A DNA stretch of 64,000 nt from Ruminococcus flavefaciens ND2009. GTDB taxonomy: Bacteria; Bacillota; Clostridia; Oscillospirales; Ruminococcaceae. Below the pieces are notes generated by a model that saw nothing but the letters and a program-made list of their open reading frames with translations, made no database searches and was not told where the DNA came from. How positions within the stretch are numbered: the stretch's first letter is position 1; each line of letters starts with the position of its first letter. The stretch lies in the NCBI RefSeq assembly GCF_000621785.1, contig NZ_JHXI01000007.1, forward strand, positions 1 through 64,000. The letters are read 5' to 3'. This document shows, in pieces, positions 23,647-32,340 of this stretch. Made by a program: the position numbers and the translations under genes.

Positions 23647-25650
23647 TCAGCCTGACTGCTTCAGCAGCTCCCTTTCCAGGGTACACAGGTCAAATACGTC
23701 AATTGAGCCGTCGGGATAGATGTCCGCCGCAATGGGCTCCTCAAGGGGCGCGGTCTCCGCCTTTATGAGCCATTTTTTCAGCCGCACAAGGTCTGCCGTG
23801 TCGAAGTTTCCGTCGCCGTTTACGTCTCCGCGGACGAAGCTGAGAGGGGTCCAGGTCTTTGTCAGGAAATTCCTGCGTCTTTCCGCAAAAGCTCTCAGTA
23901 TCTCCACCGAGCCCATGAAGTCCTCTCCGCTGGAGTCGCCGAATATCAGGAAGTCTTTTCCGCCGTAGGTATGCCAGCGGGCATTGCTCATCTCTGCCGA
24001 GGAGCTTATCTCCTCCGCCATCTGCCTGATATAGGGCTCATCGCCGTCTATGAGCTCATTGAGGAAGGGCTCGAACCGCTCCTTATAGGCACTTGCCGCA
24101 CGCCTGCGGAAGTCCTCGCGCTTGTACATCTTTCCCAGCCAGCTTATACCCAGGGTATCACGTCCCGAGTCCTTGTAGCCGCTGATGAAGAAACAGGCAG
24201 TGTACAGCGTCTCGGGATTGCCGGAAAAGCCGCTTTCGCCGTCGGAATTGGTCATAGTCCTTTTGAAGTTGCCGTAGGTGAAGTCCATATCCCAGACGGG
24301 ACCGAAATGTATCCTTCCGTCCCCCTTCTTGTCGGAGTCCTTCCACATATAGAAGCTGGAATAGGTTGAGTCAACGTTTTCGCTTATCTCCTGTATCAGA
24401 TAGGCGTTTATGAGTGAGTCCACGTCCAGGTACTCGGAATAATGCTTTCCCTTGGAGTTATAGCCGTCCTCGGAGTAGATAGCGTCCTCCATGTCCTGTA
24501 CAAAACTGCGGATATACTCCACCTGCGCCTTTGAAGCGTACTCGGGTCCCTTGATAGAGACAGCCTGTCCTCGGGAGGTCACGAAGCCGCTTTTTGCCTT
24601 GGTGCCATAGCGGTTCCACTGTTGGAACTCCATAAGATAGCCGCCCGTAATGTCCGCAGGATCGTTGGGTATATCATAGTATTTATAGCTGTTTTCCATA
24701 TACTCCCTTGTGTTTGCGGCTCCCTCAGCCAGATACTGATACTGTTCAAGGTCCTTCTCGTTTATTTCCTCGGTCTTTTCCTCAAGATCGCGGATATTCA
24801 CGCGGTTCTTCTGTATCTGCACTCTCTCCGAGAGCTGATAGGTTCCGCGGTATGAGCCGTCAGCGTAAAAGTCCACAAAGACAGTATCGGGAACGTATTC
24901 CATTCCTGCCGCATTCGCCATCTCCGCAGCTATCCTGTTTCTCAGCATGGAGTGGTCAAGGTAGTTGCCAAGGAGCACCCACTTCTTTGCCTTGCCCATG
25001 CCATAGAGATCCTCCTTCTGAGGGAGCTTCAGGTTATAGGGCTTTTTCTTGCTGTAATCCCAGGAGGAATTGCCGTGTGCGGACAGCTTCTCGATGAGCC
25101 CGTTGTACTCCGTGCCGCCCTGTGCATTTATGGCTGTCATCAGACCTGTTTCCGTCAGTGCACGGTTACTGTCCAGACGGTCAAGTCCCATATGCTCGGT
25201 GGTGATGAATATACAGCCCAGCTCAGACTGCATTATTTTCAGCTTTCCGCAGTCGGTACCGCCCACTGTTATGTCAAACTCGTCCGCCTCCCCCAGCAGG
25301 GAGGTCATCTCTCCCGAGACCAGAGGGACTCCGCCGAGACTTATGACATCATCGGCGATATAGTTCACCATTATACTGTTCCTGTCCGCAGTTGAGGGCA
25401 GGAACAGATAGCGGCAGTCCTCCCACTCGCTGTACCACCATCTGACATAGTCCAGACAGGTATCCGTACCGGGAGCCAGCTCACTTGCCTCAAGATCGTA
25501 AACAGGTATGTCCCTGTATTTCAGCTCCTGCTCCTTCGTATCAGCATCGGCAGCAAGGCTCACCGACGGCACTGCCGCAGCAAGCATCACAAGTGCAGCT
25601 GTCATCAATGTCACAGCCCTGATAAACAAGTGTTTCACATATCCCCTCAT
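23647..25650 (-). CDS. Secreted CotH-family protein with C-terminal dockerin
   Basis: 667 residues. A signal peptide (about 1-34, ending PSVSLAA) precedes a CotH kinase-like domain (about 180-570). Typical stretches include LSAHGNSSWDYSKKKPYNLKLP, KWVLLGNYLDHSMLRNRIA, GSYRGTYQLSERVQI and GPVWDMDFTYGN. A dockerin ends the protein (about 605-665: GDVNGDGNFDTADLVRLKKW and DIYPDGSIDVFDLCTLEREL). It should be an extracellular, scaffoldin-docked protein; kinase activity is inferred from the CotH family. The ATG at 25650 is used; a TTG one codon upstream is less likely. AGAGGTCA precedes it. Confidence 0.87.
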   Translation of the reverse strand: MRGYVKHLFIRAVTLMTAALVMLAAAVPSVSLAADADTKEQELKYRDIPVYDLEASELAPGTDTCLDYVRWWYSEWEDCRYLFLPSTADRNSIMVNYIADDVISLGGVPLVSGEMTSLLGEADEFDITVGGTDCGKLKIMQSELGCIFITTEHMGLDRLDSNRALTETGLMTAINAQGGTEYNGLIEKLSAHGNSSWDYSKKKPYNLKLPQKEDLYGMGKAKKWVLLGNYLDHSMLRNRIAAEMANAAGMEYVPDTVFVDFYADGSYRGTYQLSERVQIQKNRVNIRDLEEKTEEINEKDLEQYQYLAEGAANTREYMENSYKYYDIPNDPADITGGYLMEFQQWNRYGTKAKSGFVTSRGQAVSIKGPEYASKAQVEYIRSFVQDMEDAIYSEDGYNSKGKHYSEYLDVDSLINAYLIQEISENVDSTYSSFYMWKDSDKKGDGRIHFGPVWDMDFTYGNFKRTMTNSDGESGFSGNPETLYTACFFISGYKDSGRDTLGISWLGKMYKREDFRRRAASAYKERFEPFLNELIDGDEPYIRQMAEEISSSAEMSNARWHTYGGKDFLIFGDSSGEDFMGSVEILRAFAERRRNFLTKTWTPLSFVRGDVNGDGNFDTADLVRLKKWLIKAETAPLEEPIAADIYPDGSIDVFDLCTLERELLKQSG

Positions 25651-25803
25651 CAAAATGACCTCTTTTCATTTTGGAATATCTGTCGCTCTAACAATCATGT
25701 CTTTCATTTATTAGACGTAAGACACCGGGATTTCTCTCACCTTTTCAGAACTGTCATTACACAGAAACCGAGCGCCCGAAAAAATCAGGCGCTCATTATG
25801 ATC

Positions 25804-26937
25804 TCATTCCGACTCCTTCAGCTTCTTTTTGAAAAGCTTTGACATTGTTTCCCTGCCCTTTGAGGTGCTCAGGTCATCAAGGCTCATATCTCCCTTGAAA
25901 ACCAGCTCCATGACGCCGATGTAAGCCTCTCCCAGGGCTGCGGTAATGACTCCTGCCGTGCCTGCGGAGATAGCTCCGCCAAGAATGGAGCCTGCTCCGG
26001 GGATAAGCTTGAGGATATTCGATACCACCGTCTTTCCCAGGACCGTAGCTCCTCCCGAGCCGATAGTGGAGGAGAGAAGGGCTGTGATTATGCTCTTGCT
26101 GACGTTAAATCCGAAGATGACTGTGATAGAAGCTATCATTCCGAGCTGTGTGGGTATCATCATCGCACAGTCGGCAAAGGGCAGAGGTGCAGCTCCCTCA
26201 CCTGCTGCCGCAAGGGCTGCCGTCGCCACAGCCGCCTGTGCTCTCAGTTTTTTTGCCTTCAGTGAAGCTATCTGCACGTTCTGGAGGGTGTCCATGAGCT
26301 CCTCGGGGAGGGCTTCCTCCATCACCTGTATCAGCACGTCCAGACCGTAGGCGGGGGCAACTCCCAGCCCCTTTATCTCGTAGCTCTCCGCAAGGACGGG
26401 GACTACCTGTATGATGTCCAGATTTTCGTCAAGGAGGGTCTTTCTCATCTCCTGAGCATTAGCCTCCGAGAAGGACTGCGTCAGCACCACTATGATAGGC
26501 ACCTGAGTTATCTCGTTCTCCTTAGAGATCTCTCTGAGCCACTGTATCTCCTCGGGCTCTATCCTGTTGGAGGCTGTATTTATGCAGTACCATATGCAGT
26601 GGATAGCCTCGTTTACGTCGTTGGTGGCAAGTCCCCTGCTGATGGTGTCGGTTATCTCCCTCTTGACCTCGTTCTGGACCTCCTTGCCCAGCTCGAAGCC
26701 GCGGGTATCGTATATGGAAAGGGGCACGCCCTTTTTGGTTATCTTCCTCATGTGGTCGGTGACGGGTCTGCCTATGCCTGTTTCCGCCAGCTTGTCGCGG
26801 AAAACAGCGTTTATGAGGGTGCTTTTGCCCACTCCCGTCTTGCCTGCCACGATGATATTGAGCCTGTTGAGGTTCTTTATCCTCTCAGAGATAGCGTTTA
26901 TAGCGTCCTGAGCTATTTTGTTCACATCTGTAGTCAT
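25804..26937 (-). CDS. Dynamin/Era-type GTPase with C-terminal DUF697-like region
   Basis: 377 residues. A GTPase domain spans about 25-205: P-loop AGKTGVGKST (31-40), G3 DTRG (77-80). The usual NKxD is replaced by TQSF in IIVVLTQSF, as in YcjF/YcjX-like proteins. The C-terminal ~150 residues are hydrophobic and Gly/Ala-rich, like DUF697, and probably associate with the membrane. The start is the ATG at 26937 after AAGGAG; an upstream GTG would be only a two-codon extension. It stands alone with its own promoter. The cellular role is unknown. Confidence 0.8.
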   Translation of the reverse strand: MTTDVNKIAQDAINAISERIKNLNRLNIIVAGKTGVGKSTLINAVFRDKLAETGIGRPVTDHMRKITKKGVPLSIYDTRGFELGKEVQNEVKREITDTISRGLATNDVNEAIHCIWYCINTASNRIEPEEIQWLREISKENEITQVPIIVVLTQSFSEANAQEMRKTLLDENLDIIQVVPVLAESYEIKGLGVAPAYGLDVLIQVMEEALPEELMDTLQNVQIASLKAKKLRAQAAVATAALAAAGEGAAPLPFADCAMMIPTQLGMIASITVIFGFNVSKSIITALLSSTIGSGGATVLGKTVVSNILKLIPGAGSILGGAISAGTAGVITAALGEAYIGVMELVFKGDMSLDDLSTSKGRETMSKLFKKKLKESE

Positions 26938-26982
26938 ATACACATCTCCTTGCTTTCAGGAATACCCCGTTTTTTCAAAGTC

Positions 26983-27011
26983 ATTATAACAGAATTGCCG
27001 TCAATAATCAA
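26983..27011 (-). promoter_or_regulatory. SigmaA promoter of the GTPase gene
   Basis: On the minus strand TTGATT (27006-27011), 17 bases, TATAAT (26983-26988). Confidence 0.7.
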
Positions 27012-27254
27012 TAGCAGAGGACAGTTTGTTATCAAATTGTCGCTTTTGGAGCAGTTCTGAAACCAAAATGTCAATAGGTCAGACCAATAGTCTCGCTTTA
27101 ATACAAAAAGTATATATCAGTGTTGAATATACGGGATTTTGCATAGATTTATTGTAGATTTATTCATATTTATGTGTTATACTTATAAAAGACGCAGGTG
27201 TATCATTTGTAAAATATACAGTTGCGTATATTTTTATTGGAGAGGAAGGTACTT
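27012..27254 (+). promoter_or_regulatory. Upstream region of the expansin gene
   Basis: AT-rich. TATACT near 27180 has only a weak -35 (TAGATT, 17 bases upstream). A short hairpin, AAATATAC with GCGTATATTT, lies in the presumed leader at about 27210-27235. I see no gene here. Confidence 0.35.
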
Positions 27255-28871
27255 ATGCAGAAAAATAAGGTCATCACAGGAAGGCTTACCGCAGCAGCTG
27301 TCTCGGCAGTCCTTGCGGCAGTATCGGCAGGAGGATATTTACTCCCTGCTGTTCAGACATTCCCCGCTGTCGCAGCAGATGCGTCGGATAGTGAAAGCTC
27401 CGGAGCAAAGCTGAGCATGGGTCTCTCCGCAGGAGGTTCAAAGATAGGCATTTCTTTCTATCTCAGCGCAGAGGGAGAGCCCTCGGATTATGATATTACT
27501 CTGGACGGCGCGTCAGCCACTCCACAGGTCACTGACAAGGGCTGGCTCATCACCGCCGACGAGTTTGCAATGAATATGAACAAAGCCCATACCATAAAGG
27601 TCTCAAAGAACGGAGAGGAGCTGCTCAGCAAGGAGGTCTCGGTCAGCGATTACCTCCACAGTCTCCTTGATGACAGCACTTATGCCTCGTATCACGACCT
27701 GGCAAAGGCTATGCTGAGATACGGCGGAGCCGCACAGACCTATTTCGGTGTGGACACGGACGACCTCGCCGACAAGGACATAGAGGGCGCAGACTACAGC
27801 GGCACTGCCATAGACTCGGATATATTCGACAAGGAAGCCTTCAACAGCAAGCTCAGCGGCACGGGCGTAAGCTATTACGGCATGAACCTTTCGCTCCGCT
27901 CGGAGACAAGGCTCACTCTTTACTTCAAAACAGATGATGACGCAGACGCCGAGGAGGCAAAGGCTTTCCTTGAGGGCTTCACCTTCGGCGGAAATACCGT
28001 CACCGCAGCTTCTGCCGGAAGCGGATACCTTACAGTCTCCGCCGATGTTCCCGCAACAGCTCTCGGCAAGGCTTATACCTTCACAAACGGCACTATTACT
28101 GAGGACTTCAGGCCTGTGCAGTATCTTGCAGCGGCAACTGCCCAGAGCGATACCGGGCTTGTTAACGTGTGCAAAGCGCTCTACGCCTACGGCAAGGCTG
28201 CCGAAGCTCAGAAGGACGAGCCCGTTACTCCCGACGAGCCACAGTGGCTCCTTGAGGAAAAGGGCAAGGTCCACAGCGGCGAGGCTACATACTATGACCT
28301 TGCTGATGACAACCTTGGAAATGCCAGCCTCAATGACGTAAGAGGCGACTATTACTACGCCGCCATGAACACCGCCGACTACAATACTGCTATGCTGGCA
28401 GGCGCCTATGTAGAGGTAACAGGTCCCAAGGGCAGCGTTGATGTCTACATAGTTGACAGGCTCCCCGAGGGTGCAAAGGGCGACATCGACCTTGACCCTG
28501 CTGCATTTGAGAAGATAGCCGACAAGGTTGACGGCAGAGTGCCTATAACCTGGAAGATAATCCCCTTCGATAAGGCTGAGACCGAGCCCATGAGCTACAG
28601 ATACAAGACAGGCGCTACACAGTACTGGTTCGAGATGCAGGTCTTCAATCAGAAGTACCCCATCTATTCACTGGAGCTCCTACAGAACGGCGAGTATATC
28701 GAAGTTCCCCGTGAGGAATACAATTACTTCAATCTCAAGAAAGCAGTCGAGCCGGGTCCGTTCACATTCAGGATCACCGACATCTACGGTCACGTAGTCA
28801 TCGAAGAGGGCGTTGACCTAAAGGACAACGATGTCACTCCCGTCAAGGGCACAAAGCAGTTCCCGGACTAA
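27255..28871 (+). CDS. Secreted expansin-like protein with N-terminal shared module
   Basis: 538 residues. A signal peptide is followed by a module (about 45-325) that recurs at the C-terminus of the protein at 51428. Shared landmarks are (A/K)MLRYGGAAQTYFG versus SILNYGGYAQEFFG, and YYGMNLSL versus FYGSSLSL. The C-terminal ~200 residues are an expansin: a double-psi beta-barrel (HSGEATYYDL, GAYVEVTGPKGSVDVYIVDRLPEGAKGDIDL) then a CBM63-like domain (PISWK-type ITWKIIPF through the end). Bacterial expansins loosen cellulose networks without hydrolysis. The ATG at 27255 follows GAGAGGAAGG. It is followed 25 bases later by a 37-residue peptide gene. Confidence 0.85.
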   Translation: MQKNKVITGRLTAAAVSAVLAAVSAGGYLLPAVQTFPAVAADASDSESSGAKLSMGLSAGGSKIGISFYLSAEGEPSDYDITLDGASATPQVTDKGWLITADEFAMNMNKAHTIKVSKNGEELLSKEVSVSDYLHSLLDDSTYASYHDLAKAMLRYGGAAQTYFGVDTDDLADKDIEGADYSGTAIDSDIFDKEAFNSKLSGTGVSYYGMNLSLRSETRLTLYFKTDDDADAEEAKAFLEGFTFGGNTVTAASAGSGYLTVSADVPATALGKAYTFTNGTITEDFRPVQYLAAATAQSDTGLVNVCKALYAYGKAAEAQKDEPVTPDEPQWLLEEKGKVHSGEATYYDLADDNLGNASLNDVRGDYYYAAMNTADYNTAMLAGAYVEVTGPKGSVDVYIVDRLPEGAKGDIDLDPAAFEKIADKVDGRVPITWKIIPFDKAETEPMSYRYKTGATQYWFEMQVFNQKYPIYSLELLQNGEYIEVPREEYNYFNLKKAVEPGPFTFRITDIYGHVVIEEGVDLKDNDVTPVKGTKQFPD

Positions 28872-28896
28872 AAATACAGAACAGAGGTAAATCGAT

Positions 28897-29010
28897 ATGA
28901 AAGAAAAATACACAGCTCCCGAGCTTATCATGATAGAATTTGAATGTGAGGACGTCATCACCACATCCGTCCCCGAAGTAGATCCCGAAACAGGACTTCC
29001 CATATTATGA
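28897..29010 (+). CDS. Small acidic peptide of the MKEKY family, copy 1
   Basis: 37 residues, too short for most gene callers. It opens MKEKYTAPELIMIEFECEDV, continues ITTSVPEVDP and ends ETGLPIL. Near-identical in design to the 32-residue product at 54509: both share MKEKY, PE, IEFE-ED-VITTS and a PIL end. A ribosome binding site (AGAGG) lies upstream. Both copies follow a gene carrying the same ~280-residue module. There is no signal peptide. The architecture (conserved acidic N-terminal half, variable short C-terminus) resembles ribosomally made precursor peptides, but no modifying enzyme is adjacent. Function unknown. Confidence 0.75.
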   Translation: MKEKYTAPELIMIEFECEDVITTSVPEVDPETGLPIL

Positions 29011-29043
29011 GTTCCTGTCAGAGCCTCCGCCTGACAGCAGATA

Positions 29044-29090
29044 AAAAGCTGCACTCCCGCCCTATCCGCGGAAGTGCAGCTTTTTTTCAT
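29044..29090 (+). terminator. Terminator after the expansin/peptide operon
   Basis: AAAGCTGCACT and AGTGCAGCTTT arms with a ~20-base loop, then TTTTTT. It ends the expansin and peptide genes together, supporting one transcript. Confidence 0.8.
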
Positions 29091-29122
29091 TAAGACAGCA
29101 GTTTTTCGCTGTTTATCTGTCC

Positions 29123-31834
29123 TTATTCAAAGCAAACCTTGTCGATGAGAACAGCTGTATCATAGATAGAGTCGCCAACGTCTGTTACGCTGAATCTCAT
29201 TGAGATATACTTGCCTGTGCACTGGCTTACGTCGATATTGACCTTCTTCCAGCCTGTCTCATAGCAGGTGCTGTCGCCGCCGTCAAAGTTGATACCGCTT
29301 ACAGCAGTCCAGCTTGAAGTGTTTACGGATTCAAATGCTGCTCTGAGAACATTGTTGTCATTTACGTCATAGATGTCAGCAGTAAACTTGTCATCGAACT
29401 TTGAGCCTACGTACTCCATGGGCTCCTCGGATACGAAATTGTAGTAGAAGCTGAGTGTCTCTGCGCCCTCGGGGATCTTGAAGGTCTGTGAGAGGTAGCT
29501 TCCCTCTGTACCGCCGCTGATGTAAACATTCTCGCCGGAGCCTACACCTGTTGTGAGTATAGCCATATGGGAATTGCTGATAGTATCAATGGGTCCCAGC
29601 TTATTTACGACTCTTGCGTCGCCGCCCTTCTTCCAGCCGGGAATGAACAGGTTAAGATTAGTCAGAGGCCAGAGCAGCTTCTCATAATCGCCGTTGATAA
29701 GGTCGCCTGCGCTGATGAGTGCGTCATAGTCACCGTAAAGAACGGGAACACCGTTATGTCCGTCGTCGTCACCGTATGCTGTTTTGCAAGCATCAAAAGC
29801 ATCTGCGCAGTTGTCGCCGTTGATCATATGATCAATGAAATCAATGGTGAAGGGAATAGCGTATGATGCATAGATACTATTGTGGAAGCCTACAACTGCG
29901 CTTGCACCGGAATCAATAAATGCGTCGCCCAGTCCGTAGAAATAATCGCCGTCTGCGCCGAAGCTCTGGCAGGTATTGAGAGCAACGACAGCATCGCTGA
30001 GCTTTGAGCCGCTGTAGCAGTCGCTGTACAGCTTGGGAAGGATGACATAGTAGGGATCATAGGAGTCCTCATCGATTATAACGCCTATTCTGTCCTCGTC
30101 CCAGTCGTGTGCATATGCCTCGAGATTTGTATCGGTGCAGATCTCGTTGGTGAGCATGATGGTCGTTGTTCCTATGTCATCAAAATCAGCATAGAGTCCG
30201 TGCATGATCATATAGATGACGTCGTTGCCGGAAAGCTGGTTCCTGAGCTCTGCAACTGTAACGGTATCATCGTACTTCACATCTGCTCCGAGATCTCTCC
30301 AGCTGTCGAAGAAGCTGTCGGTTACGGGAATATCAGGTGATACTGCGTTGAAAACGATAGCTTCAACGCTGCCTGAGGGAATGCCGTCGGCAAGAGGTCC
30401 GCTGAGCACCACGTCCGACTCGGACACTACTGTGGAGCCGCTGAGAGTAGCCTCGGTATTTCCGTCATCAAGTCTTACAAGGCTGATGATGCCCGAGGGA
30501 TACTTGAATGTGAATACCTTGCTTGCCTCGTTATAGCGTATGCTGCCTTCCTTGATAAGGCTGAAGGGCTTGTTCTCTGTGCCGTTCTCTGAAAGGCTTT
30601 CAAGGAGAGCCTGTGTCTGGGCAACTCTGTCCTCAAGAGGGAGTGCGTGGAATTCATCGCTGTTTACAAGAGCGGAGATAGTGTTCTGTACCTCCTGTAT
30701 GCAAGCCTTCTGATCGTCTGAGAAGGTCTCGTAAACTACAACAGTGATGTCATTGGAAACGATCTCTTCGCCGTCTGCAACAGCCTTTGCAACAAAGCTA
30801 AAGTCGTTCTTTGCGGAGATGTCAAGATCGAGCTTACAGCTGAATACGCCGTCACCCTGCATATCGTCGCCGCTTGTGCTGTATTTGCCGTCGTCCATCA
30901 TAGCTGCCGCAACAGTATCGGATGAAGCGTCATAAAGTGAGACAGAGGTGACATCAAGCTCTGTCTGGGCATAGAAGTAAACTGTCTTGGTGCCTGTTCC
31001 CTTGCGTATCTCCTTCTCACTTGCCGAGAGGGCGAGATCTTCGTCGGGCTGGGGGGGATCCTTCTTCTCGGGGTCTATCACAACAGAAGTGAGAGCATAA
31101 TTGCCGACAGCAGCAGTATAGTCCTCGCCCTTGTCTGCAACACGGCCCACAAATCCGAAGGTAACGCTTCCGCCTGCGGGGATAGCGTCGCTCCAGTAGG
31201 GGCTTGCCACGGTATATCTGCCGTTTTCGGGTGTACCTACTGTTCGTGCGTCCCAGAGATCGGTGATCTCGAAATTGGTGTCGAAGGAGAGAGTCCATGC
31301 CTCGATAGGAGCGTCGGTGGTGTTGGTTATGGTCACCTCGCCGCGCATACCTGTGTTCCACTCATCTGTATATGCAACAGAAACATCATAGCCCTCGGCA
31401 ACGTCTACGCGCTCGCTGCACAGCTCGAAGGCTGTGGGAACTGCGATGTCCTCCTCGTTTGAGAGGATATAGCCGAAGTATACCGATGAATCGGGAGCTA
31501 TCTCATAGTTCCAGCTGTTGTTCCTGATGACGTACTCTGAATCCTTATTGCTGTAGACCTGTGCGTTCCACATATTTGAGGGTGTGCCGCCCAGATCGTA
31601 CTTGAGAGCCCAGTTTACGATGGACTCATCGCCTGTATTCGTGAGTGTTACGCAGATACTCTGTGCTCCTGTCCATGTCTTTTCAACGGAATATGTCACA
31701 TCGAAGCCTTCATAGCTGTAGGTGGTGACATCTGCCGCAGCGCTGGCATAGATGGCACTTGGTACGAATGTTGTCATTACAGCTGCGGCAAGGATACTGC
31801 TCGCAGCTCTTCTGAAAAATTTGTTTGTTCCCAT
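29123..31834 (-). CDS. Secreted multidomain protein: CBM2-like modules and caspase-like peptidase
   Basis: 903 residues. Order: signal peptide (1-32); two beta-sandwich cellulose-binding-like modules (about 35-150 and 150-255: EAWTLSFDTNFEITDLWDA, IPAGGSVTFGF); a choice-of-anchor-X-like domain (about 270-370: DDGKYSTSGDDMQGDGVFSC). Next is a ~75-residue domain also present in the neighbouring membrane protein (about 375-445, ENGTENKPFSLI). A caspase/C25-like region follows (about 490-720) with putative catalytic His in IYMIMHG (~543) and Cys in VVALNTCQSFG (~621). A C-terminal sandwich (about 740-903) closes it. Peptidase activity is inferred from the His/Cys pattern only. The ATG follows AAGGAGT. 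It has its own promoter and a ~315-base leader. Confidence 0.72.
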   Translation of the reverse strand: MGTNKFFRRAASSILAAAVMTTFVPSAIYASAAADVTTYSYEGFDVTYSVEKTWTGAQSICVTLTNTGDESIVNWALKYDLGGTPSNMWNAQVYSNKDSEYVIRNNSWNYEIAPDSSVYFGYILSNEEDIAVPTAFELCSERVDVAEGYDVSVAYTDEWNTGMRGEVTITNTTDAPIEAWTLSFDTNFEITDLWDARTVGTPENGRYTVASPYWSDAIPAGGSVTFGFVGRVADKGEDYTAAVGNYALTSVVIDPEKKDPPQPDEDLALSASEKEIRKGTGTKTVYFYAQTELDVTSVSLYDASSDTVAAAMMDDGKYSTSGDDMQGDGVFSCKLDLDISAKNDFSFVAKAVADGEEIVSNDITVVVYETFSDDQKACIQEVQNTISALVNSDEFHALPLEDRVAQTQALLESLSENGTENKPFSLIKEGSIRYNEASKVFTFKYPSGIISLVRLDDGNTEATLSGSTVVSESDVVLSGPLADGIPSGSVEAIVFNAVSPDIPVTDSFFDSWRDLGADVKYDDTVTVAELRNQLSGNDVIYMIMHGLYADFDDIGTTTIMLTNEICTDTNLEAYAHDWDEDRIGVIIDEDSYDPYYVILPKLYSDCYSGSKLSDAVVALNTCQSFGADGDYFYGLGDAFIDSGASAVVGFHNSIYASYAIPFTIDFIDHMINGDNCADAFDACKTAYGDDDGHNGVPVLYGDYDALISAGDLINGDYEKLLWPLTNLNLFIPGWKKGGDARVVNKLGPIDTISNSHMAILTTGVGSGENVYISGGTEGSYLSQTFKIPEGAETLSFYYNFVSEEPMEYVGSKFDDKFTADIYDVNDNNVLRAAFESVNTSSWTAVSGINFDGGDSTCYETGWKKVNIDVSQCTGKYISMRFSVTDVGDSIYDTAVLIDKVCFE

Positions 31835-32150
31835 TTTTACTCCTTTGTTTAGTCAGTGTTTTGATAAGATAAATAAAATAAAAAGCGTTTGTACAAATAA
31901 TGCGGCGCCCTTCGCGGAAAGCTTCAGAGCAGGAAAAACAAACAAATATAAACGGGTATAAATATAAAAAGCCGCAGTATATGACACCCGTTTCAGGGCA
32001 GCAATACCACAGCCGTCTCTCAGAATAGCTAACGCCTCATCATGCGTTATATATCACGCTCCTTATAGTAAAATAACGATATAGTTATACTTGGTGTATT
32101 TTCTTGCTGAGATGAATTCCGAGACTGGCAGTACATTTTCATAAAGCGCT
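31835..32150 (-). ncRNA. Long structured 5' leader of the CBM/caspase-like gene
   Basis: The promoter at 32157-32185 puts the transcript start about 315 bases before the ATG. In the RNA, a stem (32004-32013 with 31971-31980, including G-U pairs) is followed by five U residues like an intrinsic terminator. ACCCGTTT (31986-31993) in its loop region is complementary to 31950-31957 downstream; that pairing would compete with or knot into the terminator. Another hairpin (TAACGC/GCGTTA) lies around 32030-32052. No known riboswitch consensus is recognisable. It is either a novel attenuator/riboswitch or simple leader structure. Confidence 0.4.
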
Positions 32151-32156
32151 GATTTC

Positions 32157-32185
32157 ATTATATATGGTCGATTTCTCCTTGTCAA
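32157..32185 (-). promoter_or_regulatory. SigmaA promoter of the CBM/caspase-like gene
   Basis: On the minus strand TTGACA (32180-32185), 17 bases, TATAAT (32157-32162): perfect consensus. The interval 32186-32340, between it and the end of the putative anti-sigma-4 gene, shows only a short AAAAAAGCCGCGC-type sequence and no gene. Confidence 0.85.
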
Positions 32186-32340
32186 CACCTTTCCGCAGCA
32201 AAACGTCATATCGCACAACCGCAAATGGTCTGACAGCTGTCAGATTATACAATCATGACAAAGCAATCGCCCTTATATGACAAAAAAAGCCGCGCAAAGC
32301 CGCATGAGCTCTGCGCGTAAACTGAAAAAGGAGCAATGGT

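Noticed and set aside
31835..32150. Known c-di-GMP or similar riboswitch in the long leader
   Set aside because: None of the conserved core sequences of the classes I know could be found, so only an unclassified structured leader is reported.
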